From the NCBI RefSeq assembly GCF_901933205.1, contig NC_044573.1, forward strand, positions 36,242,993-36,306,992: DNA of 64,000 bases, written 5' to 3'. The stretch comes from Camarhynchus parvulus. Lineage: Eukaryota; Chordata; Aves; Passeriformes; Thraupidae. The notes beneath the pieces are model-generated. The model was not told the origin of the DNA, did not search any database, and was given only the letters and a program-made list of their open reading frames with translations. The position numbers and the translations under genes are program-made. Of this stretch, positions 1 through 11,520 are shown one piece after another (within the stretch, counting starts at the first letter, position 1; each line of letters opens with the position of its first letter).

Positions 1-588
1 CAGAACACCTGATAATGTTTTTTTCCTCACTGAACAGTCCATCACAGCATATTGTAGGACAAGTAATGAAAACTTGTTTCTTCCATCAAAACCTTTGATT
101 GTATTTGTTTCATGCCACACCTTTTCCTTGCAGCTGCCTCGTTCTCAGTGAATAAACCTCTCAAAGAGATCACTTAGACTCTGGTGATGAAGTTCCTGGC
201 AAAAAAACCTTTGTTGAATGATAGCTCTCTGTGACATTGCTTTCAGATTCTCTTGTATTGTGTCTGTCTACCACACTTAAGCTAGAAGGCAAGCACAGAA
301 GAGATATATATGTGCACACGAGTGTATTGACACATTTAAGTAATGTAATTTTGCTCTTCTAAAGTTTCTAAGTCATCATAGTTGTAGGTAATTTTCCAGA
401 AATAGTTAAGTGTGCTTTATTTGTTTCAGTTTGGGGATGGAGAGGGGTCATTTGGGTCTTTTGTGTGATATGGTATTTAACAACAACAAAAGCTTTTTGT
501 TGTGTTTGAGTTTAGGATAGGTTGCTTGCTTTTTTTGTTACTTATTAATTTGAAATAGCATCAAAACAATGACAAATCTTTCTTGCAG
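1..588 (+). other. MAP3K4: MAP3K4 intron (3' part)
   Basis: Intronic sequence running to the acceptor at 588. T-rich, with no second exon or repeat that I can recognise. The exon carrying the glycine-rich loop and beta-3 lysine is not here. Confidence 0.85.
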
Positions 589-705
589 ATAAGATTTCAA
601 CCTAATGATCACAAAACCATCAAAGAAACAGCTGATGAACTGAAGATTTTTGAAGGCATCAAACACCCTAATTTGGTTCGTTATTTTGGTGTGGAGCTCC
701 ACAGG
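589..705 (+). CDS. MAP3K4: MAP3K4 coding exon (kinase N-lobe, alpha-C and beta-4)
   Basis: A 117-nt exon, phase 0 at both ends, between acceptor tcttgcag and donor gtaaga. It encodes 39 residues from IRFQPNDHK to FGVELHR, including the alpha-C helix ([12 protein letters not shown], with the alpha-C glutamate) and the HPNLVRYFG strand typical of STE11-group kinases. Confidence 0.96.
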
Positions 706-3700
706 GTAAGAAAACATAAATTATTGGGGCTTTTTTTATAAGGCAGAGAGAAAATTTTAAGAAGCTTTGCATTATTGGAGTTTTTTACATGAGAACATTC
801 TAGTTAATCTTGTCTGGTTATCTCTGTGAATAGCAGTGTGTCTTTTTTCCTCTGAATATTGAGGTCTCTGAAACATAGTTAGGAGAAACTTTTTGGATCT
901 GGTACATAAACAGAGGAGGCTTAAAATAGAGTATAGTGAATAGAGTGAGTAATGCTGGAACTATTCTATGCTGCTACTCTGTTGAACTGGTCTAAAAGTG
1001 TTGTATCATATGTGGTATGGTAGCTCCTGTATGTAGATAGAGACTAGACAGGCTAAAACCTGTCCCTGTTAGCAGCAAAGGTTGTACTTGTATTGTATTG
1101 TGTTGATTCCTGGAAAAATCTTCTGCTGGCATTTAAATCTCGATTCCAGTCAAGTATTGGAATTTGGCTAGCATCTCTTCAAAAGGAAAAAAGGAAGTTT
1201 TCTTGCTTGAGCACCAGAACTAAGGAAGTGTATTTTCTACGGACTTGGATTCCAGTGTTGTGTGCTGGGATACCCAACTTCTTCCTACTATCTGCTTTCC
1301 ACATGCTCTTCCCACTTGTGAGTCTCAAGTCTTCACGTCTTGCTGGAAAGTGCTGCTTGGATTTGACTGGTTTGCTCAATATGGAAAAAGTTGTTTTGGT
1401 GACCCATTGCTGGTTTAGAAGGGGACATAGGCTGCTTTCTGCAGTTCTCTATTTGAGACACAAATTTGGGTGTCTGTGCCACTGGGTCATTGGTTTCTTG
1501 GAGTAGATTTTAAATGTCTTTGGTGTCTTTGCCATCTTTTTATATTAATTCAGTCTGTTTGAAATCAGCTGGGCTTGGGGACAGAGTGTGAACAGAAACC
1601 TAATTTTTTTCTTCAAAGTGAGTTAGAGTTGGCTGCTTGTTCAAGCCACAGCAAAGAAAAAAAAACTTGCCCATTTCAAGCAGTCAACACATGATACTGC
1701 AGGAACTGAGACAGAGAGAAGGGATAAAAAAACAAGTCCAAAATGTCATTTTGGGCCCTTTTTTTGCCCTTCTCTAAATAAGAAAAGAATCTCTATAAAT
1801 TTCTGTGTAATACACCTGCAAGGTTTCCAAAGGGTCTGTCATTTACTTGATGCCAAAGCATCTTTATACCACCAGATAGTATCAGTTATGTACAAATGAT
1901 GCAGGTAGGCATGTAGCAGAGAGTTTCCATAGCTGTGCAATAGAATATTAGATATTTCATGGTAAGTGATACTTTCATTAAGATATTACATGATACTTTC
2001 ATTATTTATTTCATGAACAGTGAAGGATGTAGGGAAAACTATATCTTAATTCAGTGCTTAAAATATAAAAAAATTATACCAAATGAAATCTGATTTGTTT
2101 CCCAAAACAGGAAGAAATGTACATCTTCATGGAGTACTGTGATGAGGGCACTCTGGAGGAGGTATCAAAACTGGGCCTTCAGGAGCATGTCATTAGGCTG
2201 TACTCAAAGCAGATCACCATTGCTATCAATGTGCTGCATGAACATGGTATTGTTCATCGAGACATTAAAGGTAATGTTGACCAAAAAGGTAATGTTGTTG
2301 TTTCAGTGTGGTAGATGAGAGCAGGGGGAAGGATGGGGGCATGTATTTGCATATTTAGTGTGCATTATCTATGCAGCCATTATTTATATAAAGCCTTCTA
2401 TTAAGTTTTCAGTTTACAAGCCATTGGATAGTTTCATGCTTTTTCTTTTACGTGTAAAAAACATTCACAATTGTCATTTCAAACTCATAAATTTTGCCCA
2501 TGATTTATATAGTTTTTTTAGAGGTTGCTAAGATTATTGGGGATTTATCTAAACTCAGTTATTAGTCCTTGCATTTTTAGCACTAATGTACTGAGTTATG
2601 TAATGCTGTGTTCCTTCTTGTCTGTGCAAAGAAGTGGTGTTTTCTGGAGCTGACAGGCAGTGTACAGTGCTAGAGTGTGCATCAGAGCTTTTCCTTGTGA
2701 TTCCATTTTCCCAAAGAGTTTTGGAATTTCAGATGAATGGCCGATTAAACTTAGTAACAAAACTGTTGTTAAAAGAATTTAACTGATTTTAGGATATCCC
2801 TTTATCTAGTGGTTTTTTCCATACATTTATCTTCTCGTGCCTGGCTGTCAGCATTTGCGTACGTAATTAGCAGACTGAAACTGCAGGAACCAAAGGGGGG
2901 TTGGGCTTGGCTTTTAAGATACCCAGTGTCAGTCCTCATTTCAGGTTCATTTTTCTTTTTCTGCGCCTTCCAACAACATCCTCCATGTCTGGTTATCTTG
3001 GTTTTGTTAGTCTGGCATATTTGGCTCACCGGTGGCAGGAAACTTAGGTGAAGGTAGGGGAAGCAATGCACACAATATGCCCTGTGAATGCTCATTTTGT
3101 GCCAAGGCAGTGCAACCCAACGATGCTGGGTTTCTATGTCCCTCTTGCTCACAGGGTTTTGAATCACCGCAGCAGTGTAGGAGGTTCCCAGTTGCTCTTG
3201 GTCCTTTGGCCTCGTGCTTCTCATTTGGGAAAAGAACTATCTACGATCCAGAGGCCTTCCACCCAGGTAGGCCACTCTTGAGTCAGTTTTGGCTTTTTTT
3301 TTTCTAGAAAACACTTCCCCTCACTCCCATTCCCCAGCAATCTTACCTTTTCTGGTTCTCCTTCCTCACCAAAGGTTTCTCTCCAGTTGTGGATTTCCCT
3401 TTGTGCTTTTCACAGTTCCCTCCTTGCCCTTTTCTTGATCATTCCTTGTCCAGGTTCTGCTTAGCTGGATTATGCTCTCCTGGAAGCTCGTGGTGATCAA
3501 AATCCAAAGCTGGCTGGCAGGGATTTCTTTTGTGCTGCTCAATGTCATTGCTGATATCTGGATATATTTCCAAATAGGTCTTCTGCTCTTCAGGGAAACA
3601 CATGGAGTGAGAAAAGCTGCTTAACAGAGCTGTAATGTTGTGTTACCTGAGAGCATTTCTGTTGCAGCAGTTTCCGTATGTCAAATGTTGGAGTGTTTCT

Positions 3701-6700
3701 TGAGAGTAACAGAGGGTCACTGCAGGCACATCTGTGTATAGACCTTCCTGAAGCTCCGTGGCAGAATATAAAGACAGACCACAGAGGGTATTTTTATAAA
3801 GGTTACTTGATGCATTGGAAGTCTTTTGCTCATTGACTTCCTTTATGCTGACATTGCATCCCCAAGTTTTCAGGCTAACAGCAGTAAAGAACACTCTAAT
3901 TTTAATTTTATCTCTTGGGTAGACTGGTACTCTTATTTTTCTGATAGGGAAGAGTGACATTCAGTTAAAACTACTTTCCTATGAAAATCTCACTGTCAGA
4001 TCACACTAGATCTCTCATGGCCAGTTTGTTTAACATCACTGTCAATCTATTTCTTTTAGCAGCAGATAAGCAATTCTTATCATGATTGTTTATGTGTATC
4101 CTGCAAGATGCCTGTACTTGCTGTCTGCAAGTACCTTGTGCTCAAAAATAGACTTTTGGTTAGTAGTGTCCCTTTCTGCCACCTTTGTCTTTCAGATGCT
4201 GTTATGGCATCCAGCTCTATATGGGTAAAACACAGAGCAAGATAGAGCTGCCAAAAACATTTTTCAGCCTGTGGTGGTGAGGGTAGACAGAGGGCTGTGT
4301 CGGCTGGTTATTACATTTGGCTGCACTGCTTTTGCTTAGTCTGCATCATTGTGAAAAGCAGGTGGTGCTGGTCTGTAGCAGGAGATAGTCTCTTGTGATA
4401 CTCTTTTAATCTCTATTCTAGATATTGAATTTTAATTCCTGTGGCTAAGCCCAGTTCCTTGGTTAGAATTATTTCACTTTTTGTAAGGAAGCTGTTCTGG
4501 TCAGTGATGCAGGATGATGGAATGTTTAATGCTGGAGGGAACCCTTGGACATCTCTGAGCCCTCTGTCCTAAACAGGGCCAGCCTCAGTATAAGATGCAG
4601 TGTCAGATCAGATTGCTCAGGACATTGTTGAGGTGAGGTATATGTGTATCTCCAGGGATGGAGATGCCCTGTTCCATGACTGACCTATCCTCACTGTGAA
4701 AAGCTTTTTCCTGATAGCTCCCTGCAATCTGCAGAAGTTGCTGTTGTGTCCATTACTGCATGACCATTTCACACTGTGCCTTTGAGGGAAAAGTCTGTTT
4801 CCACAGTCTTGCTATCCTCCTGTTACAGAGCTGAAAACAGGAGTAAATCCCCTGCACACACACTCCCCTGAGCATCCCTTCTTCAAGCTGAGCCAACCCA
4901 TCTTCCAGCCTTTCCTGGTACATTGGGTGCACCAGCCCTCTGAACATCTTGACACCACTGCCCTGGGTTTGCTCCAGTGTGTCATTGTCTCTCTTGTTCT
5001 GGAGAGCCTAAAAACAAGACACAGCACTCAAGGTGTGATCTCAGAAGTGCTGAATTGAGAGGAATTAATGAGGCCATGCCTGGTAGATTCCCTTCAGGAG
5101 AGAAGGGCATTTTCTTGAAGACTCCTTGGATGAGTACAGAAAATGAAAGGATTATATCTGCAACTTTACTAAATCAGAAACCTCAAAAGAGATGCTCTAT
5201 ACAAAAGTCTTCATCAAACTGCTACTGTATAAATGTCTTCTTGTAACCTTGTTGTTAGCTCAAAACCTTGTGAAGCTCAAAACTTCTGCTGTCTTGTCTT
5301 CCTGATGAGCACAAAGGAAGGTGTGTCATTCAGCAAGAGCTGGAAAACTGCAACAGGACACTGTGAGCATGTGTCATGCTCTCTAAGAAACGATGAAAAA
5401 GAGTATGTGGAAGCTGATTTTCTCATGCAAGGGTAGCATTTGGCCTGCTTGTTTCTTGAATGAATTTGGCTGCTGCACTGGTTAAGCACTGGCTGTGGAA
5501 TGTCTGATCTGCCTCTTTTTCTGGAATTACAGCACAGCCTTTAGTGGGGCTTTTGTACTGCTCCATGGACTTACAGGATTTCCAACAAAACCTTTGGACT
5601 ATCATACTAGTGCAGTTTTCACTGTTCTTAGTATGGGGCTGATTTGGAGAGGTACAGGGCATGAAACTTGAGTTTAAATGCTTTAGGTTTTGGCTGCTGT
5701 AGGAGGAGTGTGGCAAGACACTGTCTCTTCACAGTGTGCCCAGGAGGAGCTGTGTTGTACCAGCCCAGGAGGGCTGTGCACAACTGGGCAACCTTCTGCC
5801 TCTGCCAAGTGCATCCAGTGGTGGTGCTTCAGGCAGTGCATGTGTAAGGGGAAAGAAGGAACAGATGGGGGTGGTCTCTTTCTGCCATTTCACTCATGGT
5901 CTTTGGTTTTATTTTGCCTATTAACCATGTGGATGTTCAGGAGTTTCATTCCATTCCCAGTAGTGTTAACTGCCAAGGGTAAAAAAGCATTGGGTGCCTC
6001 CAAAGTACTGACTTCTTGTCTGCTCTTCTTACACGGGTCCTGCTGCATCTGTGCAGGTTTCATTTACTGCTTTTAAAGACTCCTCCTACAGCCTGGCCTT
6101 GGCTTTTGAACAAGCAGTTTACAAGCAGGCTCCAGTGATACCACAGCAGTGGAAGCTGACAGAAAATGTCTGCAACATGAGTCTTCAAGTGCTGTCTCTG
6201 GCTTCTTGCTGAAACTTTGGTTCAGTGCTTTATTCCATTTGACAATTCCAAGGGCTTTCAGGAAAAGGCCTCACAGGAGCTTTCATGGCAATACGTAGGC
6301 TAAATTGTCATTAGTTTTTATTAAAAGGTATAAAGGCTAGTTTGCAAGGCCTTGGAAGAAGGTTTTGAACTGTATTAAAACTAAACTATTCCAGTAGCCT
6401 AAATTCTGTCACAAGAGAGTTTGTTGCACTTCAGCACTGCCAGGCTCCATCCACAGTAGTAGTTGGAAACTTCTGTGAAATTCTCATGTTGCGTTCTTGA
6501 GGAATGGAAACAAAGGTTTCCAGAATATCCTTGGAAAAGTGTTTGCTAGTGAGGACTGTTTTTCCTAAGCTCTTGTTTTAGGCTAAGTGCACCTACTTTC
6601 CATCTGACAAGCAACTGCTTGAAAACACTGGAAAAGCAGTTGCCAGTTCAAAGGAAGAAGCTGTCACTCTCCTAATGCATTGCCCATACTTAGTGTCTCA

Positions 6701-9700
6701 TCAAGCAGCCTTCTTGTACTGCTTTGTGTCTTTCTGCATCTTTCATTCAAGGAGCTGAGGGATGGTCTACCCAACTCCATTACACACACCTGTGATTGCA
6801 GGGTGACTCTGAACATAGGTCCCACTGATGGCAAACTGCAGAATACAGTGAAAGAATTCTGGAGGATGTGCAAACATCTGAATGCCAGAAGTGGAAAACC
6901 ATTGCACAAAACGCGGAGACAAATTGTATTCCCTGAACGTTAATTCTTTCAGGACTTGTAACTAAAGGTTGGGATTTACTTCTCTTAATGATTTTGCTCC
7001 CCCATGAATTGCAGTTCTATGCAATACCTCTTGGACTAAATAGTTACCAACTATTGTCAGAGTCCTTTGAGAAATGGGCAGGGTTTTGGCATCACTGACC
7101 TGCACTGCCTTTTTTGATTTGAGCTTTTTGAGGATTCTTCGTATTCTTTATGAATATCTTGGGGATGCCCAACCAAGTGAATGGGAAAAGGCTATTAACT
7201 AAGACTAACGCAAAAGGAGGAGCAGCCAAGAATTTCTGTACTGCTCAAGGTGGAACAAAAGTGAGAAACTTTGGAAGCTTCTATTGAGATGAGCCATTTT
7301 TGAATGAAACTTTTGCATGAGATGGGAAGAGGCTATGTGTAGTGAAATCCCCACTGTCTGCCTACTCCTAGAGTTGGTGAGCTTTTTGTTTTGTGCATAC
7401 TATCCATCTTTCCTCAAGAAAGACCACAGCTGAAGCTCTGTTTCAGGTGATACTTGCAACCTACTTGTGCTTTCATTGTGATACTTGCAGAGTCCAGAAT
7501 GTGGCCTGATATAAGGAGTTCTTTTGCTCTACCTGTTTTCTGTTGTTGTCAAAACGAATATTTTGGCAGGATTTTGAATGAAAGAAAAGCACGGGTTGTC
7601 AAAACTACTTGGTTTATTTTGTATTGTTCTGTTGAGCAACTGACTTGAAGCCACTTGCAGATTCCCCTTGGAGATTTTTAACTATGCTAGGGAAGTTTGT
7701 TCTAGTGTAAGCTGCCAGTATAGCAAGTCATTTTAATGGTAGTCCTCCTCCAAAAATTGCTCTGGAAGTGAAGTGCAACATGAGTAGGCACTTGGTAGTA
7801 TAAGTAATAAGATGCTCTAAACTCTGTTTTACAAGTTGTTTGTGGCCATAGAGTCATTAAGGTTGGAAAAGACCTCCAAAATTGAGTCCAACCTTGGACA
7901 AACCACCACTATGTCAGACAACTAAACCTTGGCACTGAGTACCATGCCCAGTTGTATCTTGAACACTTCCAGGGATGGTGACTCCACCACCTCCCTGGGC
8001 AGCCTATTTCAATGCCTGACCACTCTTTCAGTGAAGAAATTCCTCCTGATGTCCAACCTGAACCTCCCCTGGTGCAGCTTGAGGCCATTTCCTCTCATCC
8101 TGTCCCTGGTTACCTGGTAGAAGAGGCAGACCCCACCTGGCTACATCTCCTTTCAGGCAGCCGTAGGGAGTGATAAGGTCACCCCTGAGCCTGCTCTAAT
8201 CCAGGCTAAACACCCCCAGCTCCCTCCGCCTCTCCTCCCAGGATTTGTGCTCCACACCCTTCACCTGCTCTGTTGCCCTTCTCTGGATGTGCTCCAGCAC
8301 CTCAGTGTCCTTCTTGTAGTGAGGGACACAGAGCTGGACACAGAACTTGAGGTGCAGCCTCACCAGTGCTGAGCACAGGGGGATGATCCCTTCCCTCGTC
8401 CTGCTGGCCGCACTATTTTTATTGACAAGTGTGATATCATCTGTCTTGACTCAGAAGAACTGAAGAGATACTGGTGGGAGGGACACAGCAATAGCCTCTG
8501 CCAGGAAGTAGCTTCTTCTGAGTTTAGTGCTCACAAGGAGAAGCAATGGAACCCCTGAAGGAGTCGTTTCTTGTAACGAGCTTGTATGGAAAGCTGTTTA
8601 ATTTGCCTGCCATACTGCTTTTTTTGGTGGTTTTTTTTTTTTGTTTTTTTTTTTTTTTTTTTTTTCTTTGAGCACTTGTCAACTTCCAGTAGACTTCATG
8701 TTAGCACAAACCCACCAGAACATCTTTAATGCTGTCATATTCCACACTTAATTCACAGGTGAAGATCTAAATGTGAATTCAGCTATTATTCATTGCAATT
8801 TCCAAGGCTATATTGAGAAGCTCTCAATTCAGCTCTGGTTTAAACAAATGTGTCTGTGTTTCCTTATGTTTCTTAGGAGCCAACATCTTTCTTACCTCAT
8901 CTGGACTGATTAAACTAGGAGACTTTGGCTGCTCAGTGAAGCTGAAGAACAATACCCAGACAATGCCTGGAGAAGTGAACAGTACCTTGGGGACTGCAGG
9001 TGAGGAAGCTTGTGCTAGGCAGGTTCTTGTCTAGTTACCATAAAGGAAGATACCTCTGCCAGAAGTCTGGAGTAAAACCATGTGTTTCAGGGAAACTTGA
9101 TTTTACCTTAGCTAGTTTTGTGCTTTACATCCAGAAGCCAAAACAGTAAGTGAGTGATACAAGAGTTAAAATCACATTTGCCTGTAACTATAGAGATGCT
9201 GGAACATGTGTTTTCTGGGGTTGTAATTTTCTCTACAGCCTTACTGAAACTGTACTCTTCACTACACAGCTGCTTAATAGATTTTCAGAAAATGGCAGTC
9301 ACTGAAAGCATGTACTGTAACAGCATTTTCAATATCACTTTTCAAACTGAAAGACAGTTTTGCTGAAAACATGTCAAAGAACAAGAAACCAGCAAATGGC
9401 AAAACTTAGCAAGAAAACCTCAGTAGTAATTCATTGGGTATTTAAAAAGCATTTGGTTTACCCAGTCAGTCACTTGGTGTATACTGTTCCTTCTGCTGTA
9501 TGAACTGATGGTATCATATGTGTTGTTCCAAAGCATACATGGCTCCAGAAGTTATCACTAGAGCGAAAGGAGAAGGGCATGGACGTGCAGCAGACATCTG
9601 GAGCCTGGGCTGTGTTGTCATAGAGATGGTCACGGGCAAGGTAGGGATGTTTCATGTGCTGGTGAAAAGCAAATTGTTCTCAGCAGTTTTTCTGCAAATT

Positions 9701-10992
9701 CTGGTTCCACTCTCAGCAGTCTGTCACACCCATGTCTGCAAAGACTGGGATAGTTTTTCATTTTCTGGAGCACAGAAATACATGCTCTAGTGGGTAGCAA
9801 GTTACTCACTATAGCTTGCACTTAGCAATGCTGTCACCTGTTGCAGAGGCCTTGGCATGAATATGAGCACAACTTCCAGATCATGTATAAAGTTGGGATG
9901 GGTCATAAACCTCCTATTCCTGACAAAGTGAGCCCAGAAGGGAAAGACTTCCTTTGCCACTGCCTGGAGAGTGACCCAAAGATGAGGTGGACGGCCAGCC
10001 AGCTTCTCGATCATCCTTTTGTCAAGGTTTGTCTGATGACTTTGGCTACAAAACTGCAGATGGGAATGGGGAACAGCTTTTAGTCAGCTTCTTTGTTCTC
10101 AGTGATGCCACAGAGGTTGGTACCATGGTGAGGGGCTGCTAGCAAATTGATGCTGTCCAGGAAAAATGGATTGGCAACTTTCCAGAAGCACGTGTGTTGT
10201 ATTCAGCAACCATGTGACTATAGGACATGGTGTGCACCAGGCAATAATCTTTCACTGCTGTTTTGAAATGCATTATCTCTATGTTGAAAAGACAAGTCAG
10301 GCTCCAACTCAGTGGTAGCTAATTGGACCTGAAGGACTTTGCACCAAGAACTTCAGCAAGTACAAATGCACGGGTTTTTAGCGATAAGGGCCCCCCCATA
10401 AAAAGTGAAACTACACACAAGAAGTCTTCCATTCTTCTGTGCAAAGAGCTGATTTTCTTTTAAGTTCATACTTAAAGTTAATATCATACTGAATGTTTTA
10501 TCTGGCAGCTGCTGTAACAGTCTGCAGTTCTTGCATGAACTACGGCGTGATGCTTTCCTTAAAACAGGCAAATATTCACAGCTAAAAATTGAGCTGTATT
10601 AGTAACTTCTTTTTTGAAGAAGAAGGATCACAGTAGGTTATTAAATTGTCTCATTTTCCAACATAAAGTTGATCACTTTGGTGTTCTGATTCAGTAGCAG
10701 TGTGTTTGGCATCATCACCCATCCCTTATCAGTGCAGCTGTAGCAGCTCCCACCCATCAGAGGTGGACACTGCTTTAGGCACGTAAGGATGCATGGTAAC
10801 AGTGGGAATGTCAGTACTCCCATACAAACACCTGTAATGCATCACTGTGGAACAAGGGAGAGAAAAAAAAGTTCAAGGTGAAGGTGCTAAAGAAATGGAT
10901 CCATGATCATCTTGCTGCAGGAGGGAGATGGGTGAGATGGCTGAGGTAAATGCCTTTTGCTTCCTTCACAGGTTTGCACAGACGAAGAATGA
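589..10992 (+). CDS. MAP3K4: MAP3K4 (MEKK4), C-terminal kinase domain, six coding exons, 5' part outside window
   Basis: Exons 589-705, 2111-2270, 8877-8999, 9534-9640, 9847-10026 and 10972-10992 join in frame to give 235 residues and a TGA stop. The product is recognised as the carboxy-terminal kinase domain of MAP3K4. This cytosolic MAP kinase kinase kinase acts upstream of MKK3/6 and MKK4/7 in p38 and JNK stress signalling, and its kinase is activated by GADD45 proteins and TRAF4 (family knowledge). Visible landmarks, in fragment numbering, are the catalytic-loop HRDIK with Asp90 and Asn95, DFG with Asp108, APE at 137-139, and the [12 protein letters not shown] helix-F region. The fragment starts just after the invariant beta-3 lysine, which must lie in the preceding exon left of the window. 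All catalytic residues seen are intact and no frameshift is present, so this looks functional. The full human protein is about 1,600 residues, so roughly 85% lies upstream. Confidence 0.97.
706..2110 (+). other. MAP3K4: MAP3K4 intron, 1,405 bp
   Basis: GT-AG intron with no recognisable repeat. A 137-codon open frame at 1093-1506 has no family resemblance and no exon-like splice context, and I read it as chance. Confidence 0.85.
2111..2270 (+). CDS. MAP3K4: MAP3K4 coding exon (hinge to catalytic loop)
   Basis: A 160-nt exon after acceptor cccaaaacag, ending AAAG before gtaatg in phase 1. It encodes the hinge ([13 protein letters not shown]), helix E and the first half of the catalytic loop, HRDIK. 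The split glycine codon is completed by the next exon. A second copy of the donor lies 18 nt downstream (see findings). Reading past the normal donor stays open only to the stop at 2312-2314. Confidence 0.96.
4530..5080 (-). mobile_element. CR1 LINE fragment, diverged, antisense to MAP3K4
   Basis: The + strand shows the reverse complement of the CR1 3' region. Recognisable blocks are a diverged terminal segment near 4530, a degenerate match around 4650-4780 to the usual 'cacctctctgggcaacctgttcc' stretch, then agcctttcctggtacattgg and ctccagtgtgtcattgtctc. The end is followed by the 'acacagcactcaaggtgtgatctc' block at about 5017-5042. It is more degraded than the copy at 7.85 kb, suggesting an older insertion. 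Boundaries are approximate. Confidence 0.75.
7846..8412 (-). mobile_element. CR1 LINE 3' fragment, antisense to MAP3K4
   Basis: It begins with the reverse-complemented CR1 tail (catagagtcattaaggttgg, followed by aaaagacctccaaaa). It continues through the characteristic cctccctgggcagcctattt, ctcctgatgtccaacctgaa and ctctggatgtgctccagcac blocks to about 8412. CR1 elements are 5'-truncated non-LTR retrotransposons and the commonest interspersed repeat in birds. The fragment lies wholly within an intron and encodes no intact reverse transcriptase. Confidence 0.93.
8619..8669 (+). repeat. T-rich simple-sequence tract
   Basis: Runs of 7, 13 and about 20 T interrupted by single or paired G. It sits about 210 bp upstream of a MAP3K4 splice acceptor; no function is inferred. 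Confidence 0.9.
8877..8999 (+). CDS. MAP3K4: MAP3K4 coding exon (DFG / activation segment)
   Basis: A 123-nt exon from acceptor tatgtttcttag to donor gtgagg, phase 1 to phase 1. It completes the glycine codon and reads [21 protein letters not shown] through NSTLGTA. It carries the metal-binding DFG aspartate and most of the activation segment. Confidence 0.96.
9534..9640 (+). CDS. MAP3K4: MAP3K4 coding exon (APE motif, helix F)
   Basis: A 107-nt exon after acceptor tgttccaaag, starting inside the alanine codon and ending in phase 0 before gtaggg. It encodes [18 protein letters not shown] and [17 protein letters not shown]: the substrate-binding P+1 loop with APE, and helix F. Confidence 0.96.
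9847..10026 (+). CDS. MAP3K4: MAP3K4 coding exon (C-lobe helices G-I)
   Basis: A 180-nt, 60-codon exon in phase 0 between acceptor ctgttgcag and donor gtttgt. It runs from [20 protein letters not shown] to [10 protein letters not shown] and includes the conserved subdomain XI arginine ([11 protein letters not shown]). If the following intron were retained, the frame would continue about 18 codons to a TAG at 10081. Confidence 0.96.
10972..10992 (+). CDS. MAP3K4: MAP3K4 terminal coding exon
   Basis: After acceptor cttccttcacag the frame continues VCTDEE and stops at TGA 10990-10992. This is the conserved extreme C-terminus of MAP3K4. The exon is far too short to be found as an open reading frame; the splice acceptor, the phase and the peptide identify it. 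Confidence 0.93.
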   Translation, partial: VCTDEE

Positions 10993-11520
10993 AGTTACTC
11001 AATCTCTGGCTTTTTCTAGTCTGACAAGATTTGAATCACTACTGTATGTAATATTTACATAAAGACTGTGCTGAGAAACAGTCTGAAAGTTGACCTTAAC
11101 GAAGACTGCACAAGTGACAGTGTCACTTCCTCTGCTGCTCCTGTACATTTTACCTGGCACATGTTGCTCACGTGACGTGTCCGCAAGTTGGAAGAAGCTG
11201 CATGTTCAGTGAAAGTGCCATTACTACTGTATATGGACCAGACCCTTTTTGTTCCTTCTCCTGTTTCTCATTTGACTGAGAACTTGTATTGTTCATATGT
11301 AGTATTTTTGAACTCTCTAGGTTCAGAAAAATGCTGTAGTGTTATCAGGCGTTATGGACCTTGTTTTTTAATCTGTTTGAGTGCACTGACTGTGAACTTT
11401 TACTGGGGTTTTTGTTTATTTGTTTTTGGCAAGCTTCGGATTTGTTATGCACAAGGCTGATAATTGAAATTAAAAAAAAAAAAGGTTTTTCTCAATAAAT
11501 GGTTTATTTTAGGAGATGTT
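10993..11520 (+). other. MAP3K4: MAP3K4 3' untranslated region
   Basis: The region after the TGA runs to a canonical AATAAA at 11494-11499. Cleavage would be expected about 10-30 nt later, giving a 3'UTR of roughly 520 nt. The 90-codon open frame at 11188-11460 inside it has no recognisable homology. Confidence 0.75.
11494..11508. terminator. Poly(A) signal for MAP3K4, part of an inverted repeat with AATAAA on both strands
   Basis: AATAAA (11494-11499) is followed after TGG by TTTATT (11503-11508), which is AATAAA on the minus strand. The plus-strand hexamer is the likely MAP3K4 signal. Use of the minus-strand copy by AGPAT4 is possible but unproven. Confidence 0.6.

Larger units (their letters stand above)
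2271..8876 (+). other. MAP3K4: MAP3K4 intron, 6,606 bp
   Basis: The longest MAP3K4 intron in the window, separating HRDIK from GAN of the catalytic loop. It contains two antisense CR1 LINE fragments (about 4.53-5.08 kb and 7.85-8.41 kb) and a T-rich tract about 210 bp before the 3' acceptor. The rest (2.3-4.5, 5.1-7.8 kb) holds short unassigned open frames only. Confidence 0.85.
9000..10971 (+). other. MAP3K4: MAP3K4 introns of 534, 206 and 945 bp (interrupted by exons 9534-9640 and 9847-10026)
   Basis: Three short GT-AG introns at 9000-9533, 9641-9846 and 10027-10971. I see no repeats or RNA genes in them. Confidence 0.85.

Noticed and set aside
1093..1506. 137-codon + strand open frame in a MAP3K4 intron
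   Set aside because: No family resemblance, no exon-like splice context, and opposite-strand frames overlap it; consistent with chance.
2111..2314. Reading the MAP3K4 exon as ending at the in-frame stop at 2314
   Set aside because: Homology stops at HRDIK exactly at a good donor (gtaatg), and the frame resumes correctly at 8877; the extension is intron.
7929..8120. Open frame inside the 7.85-8.41 kb CR1
   Set aside because: It is a frame across the antisense CR1 3' region, not a host gene.
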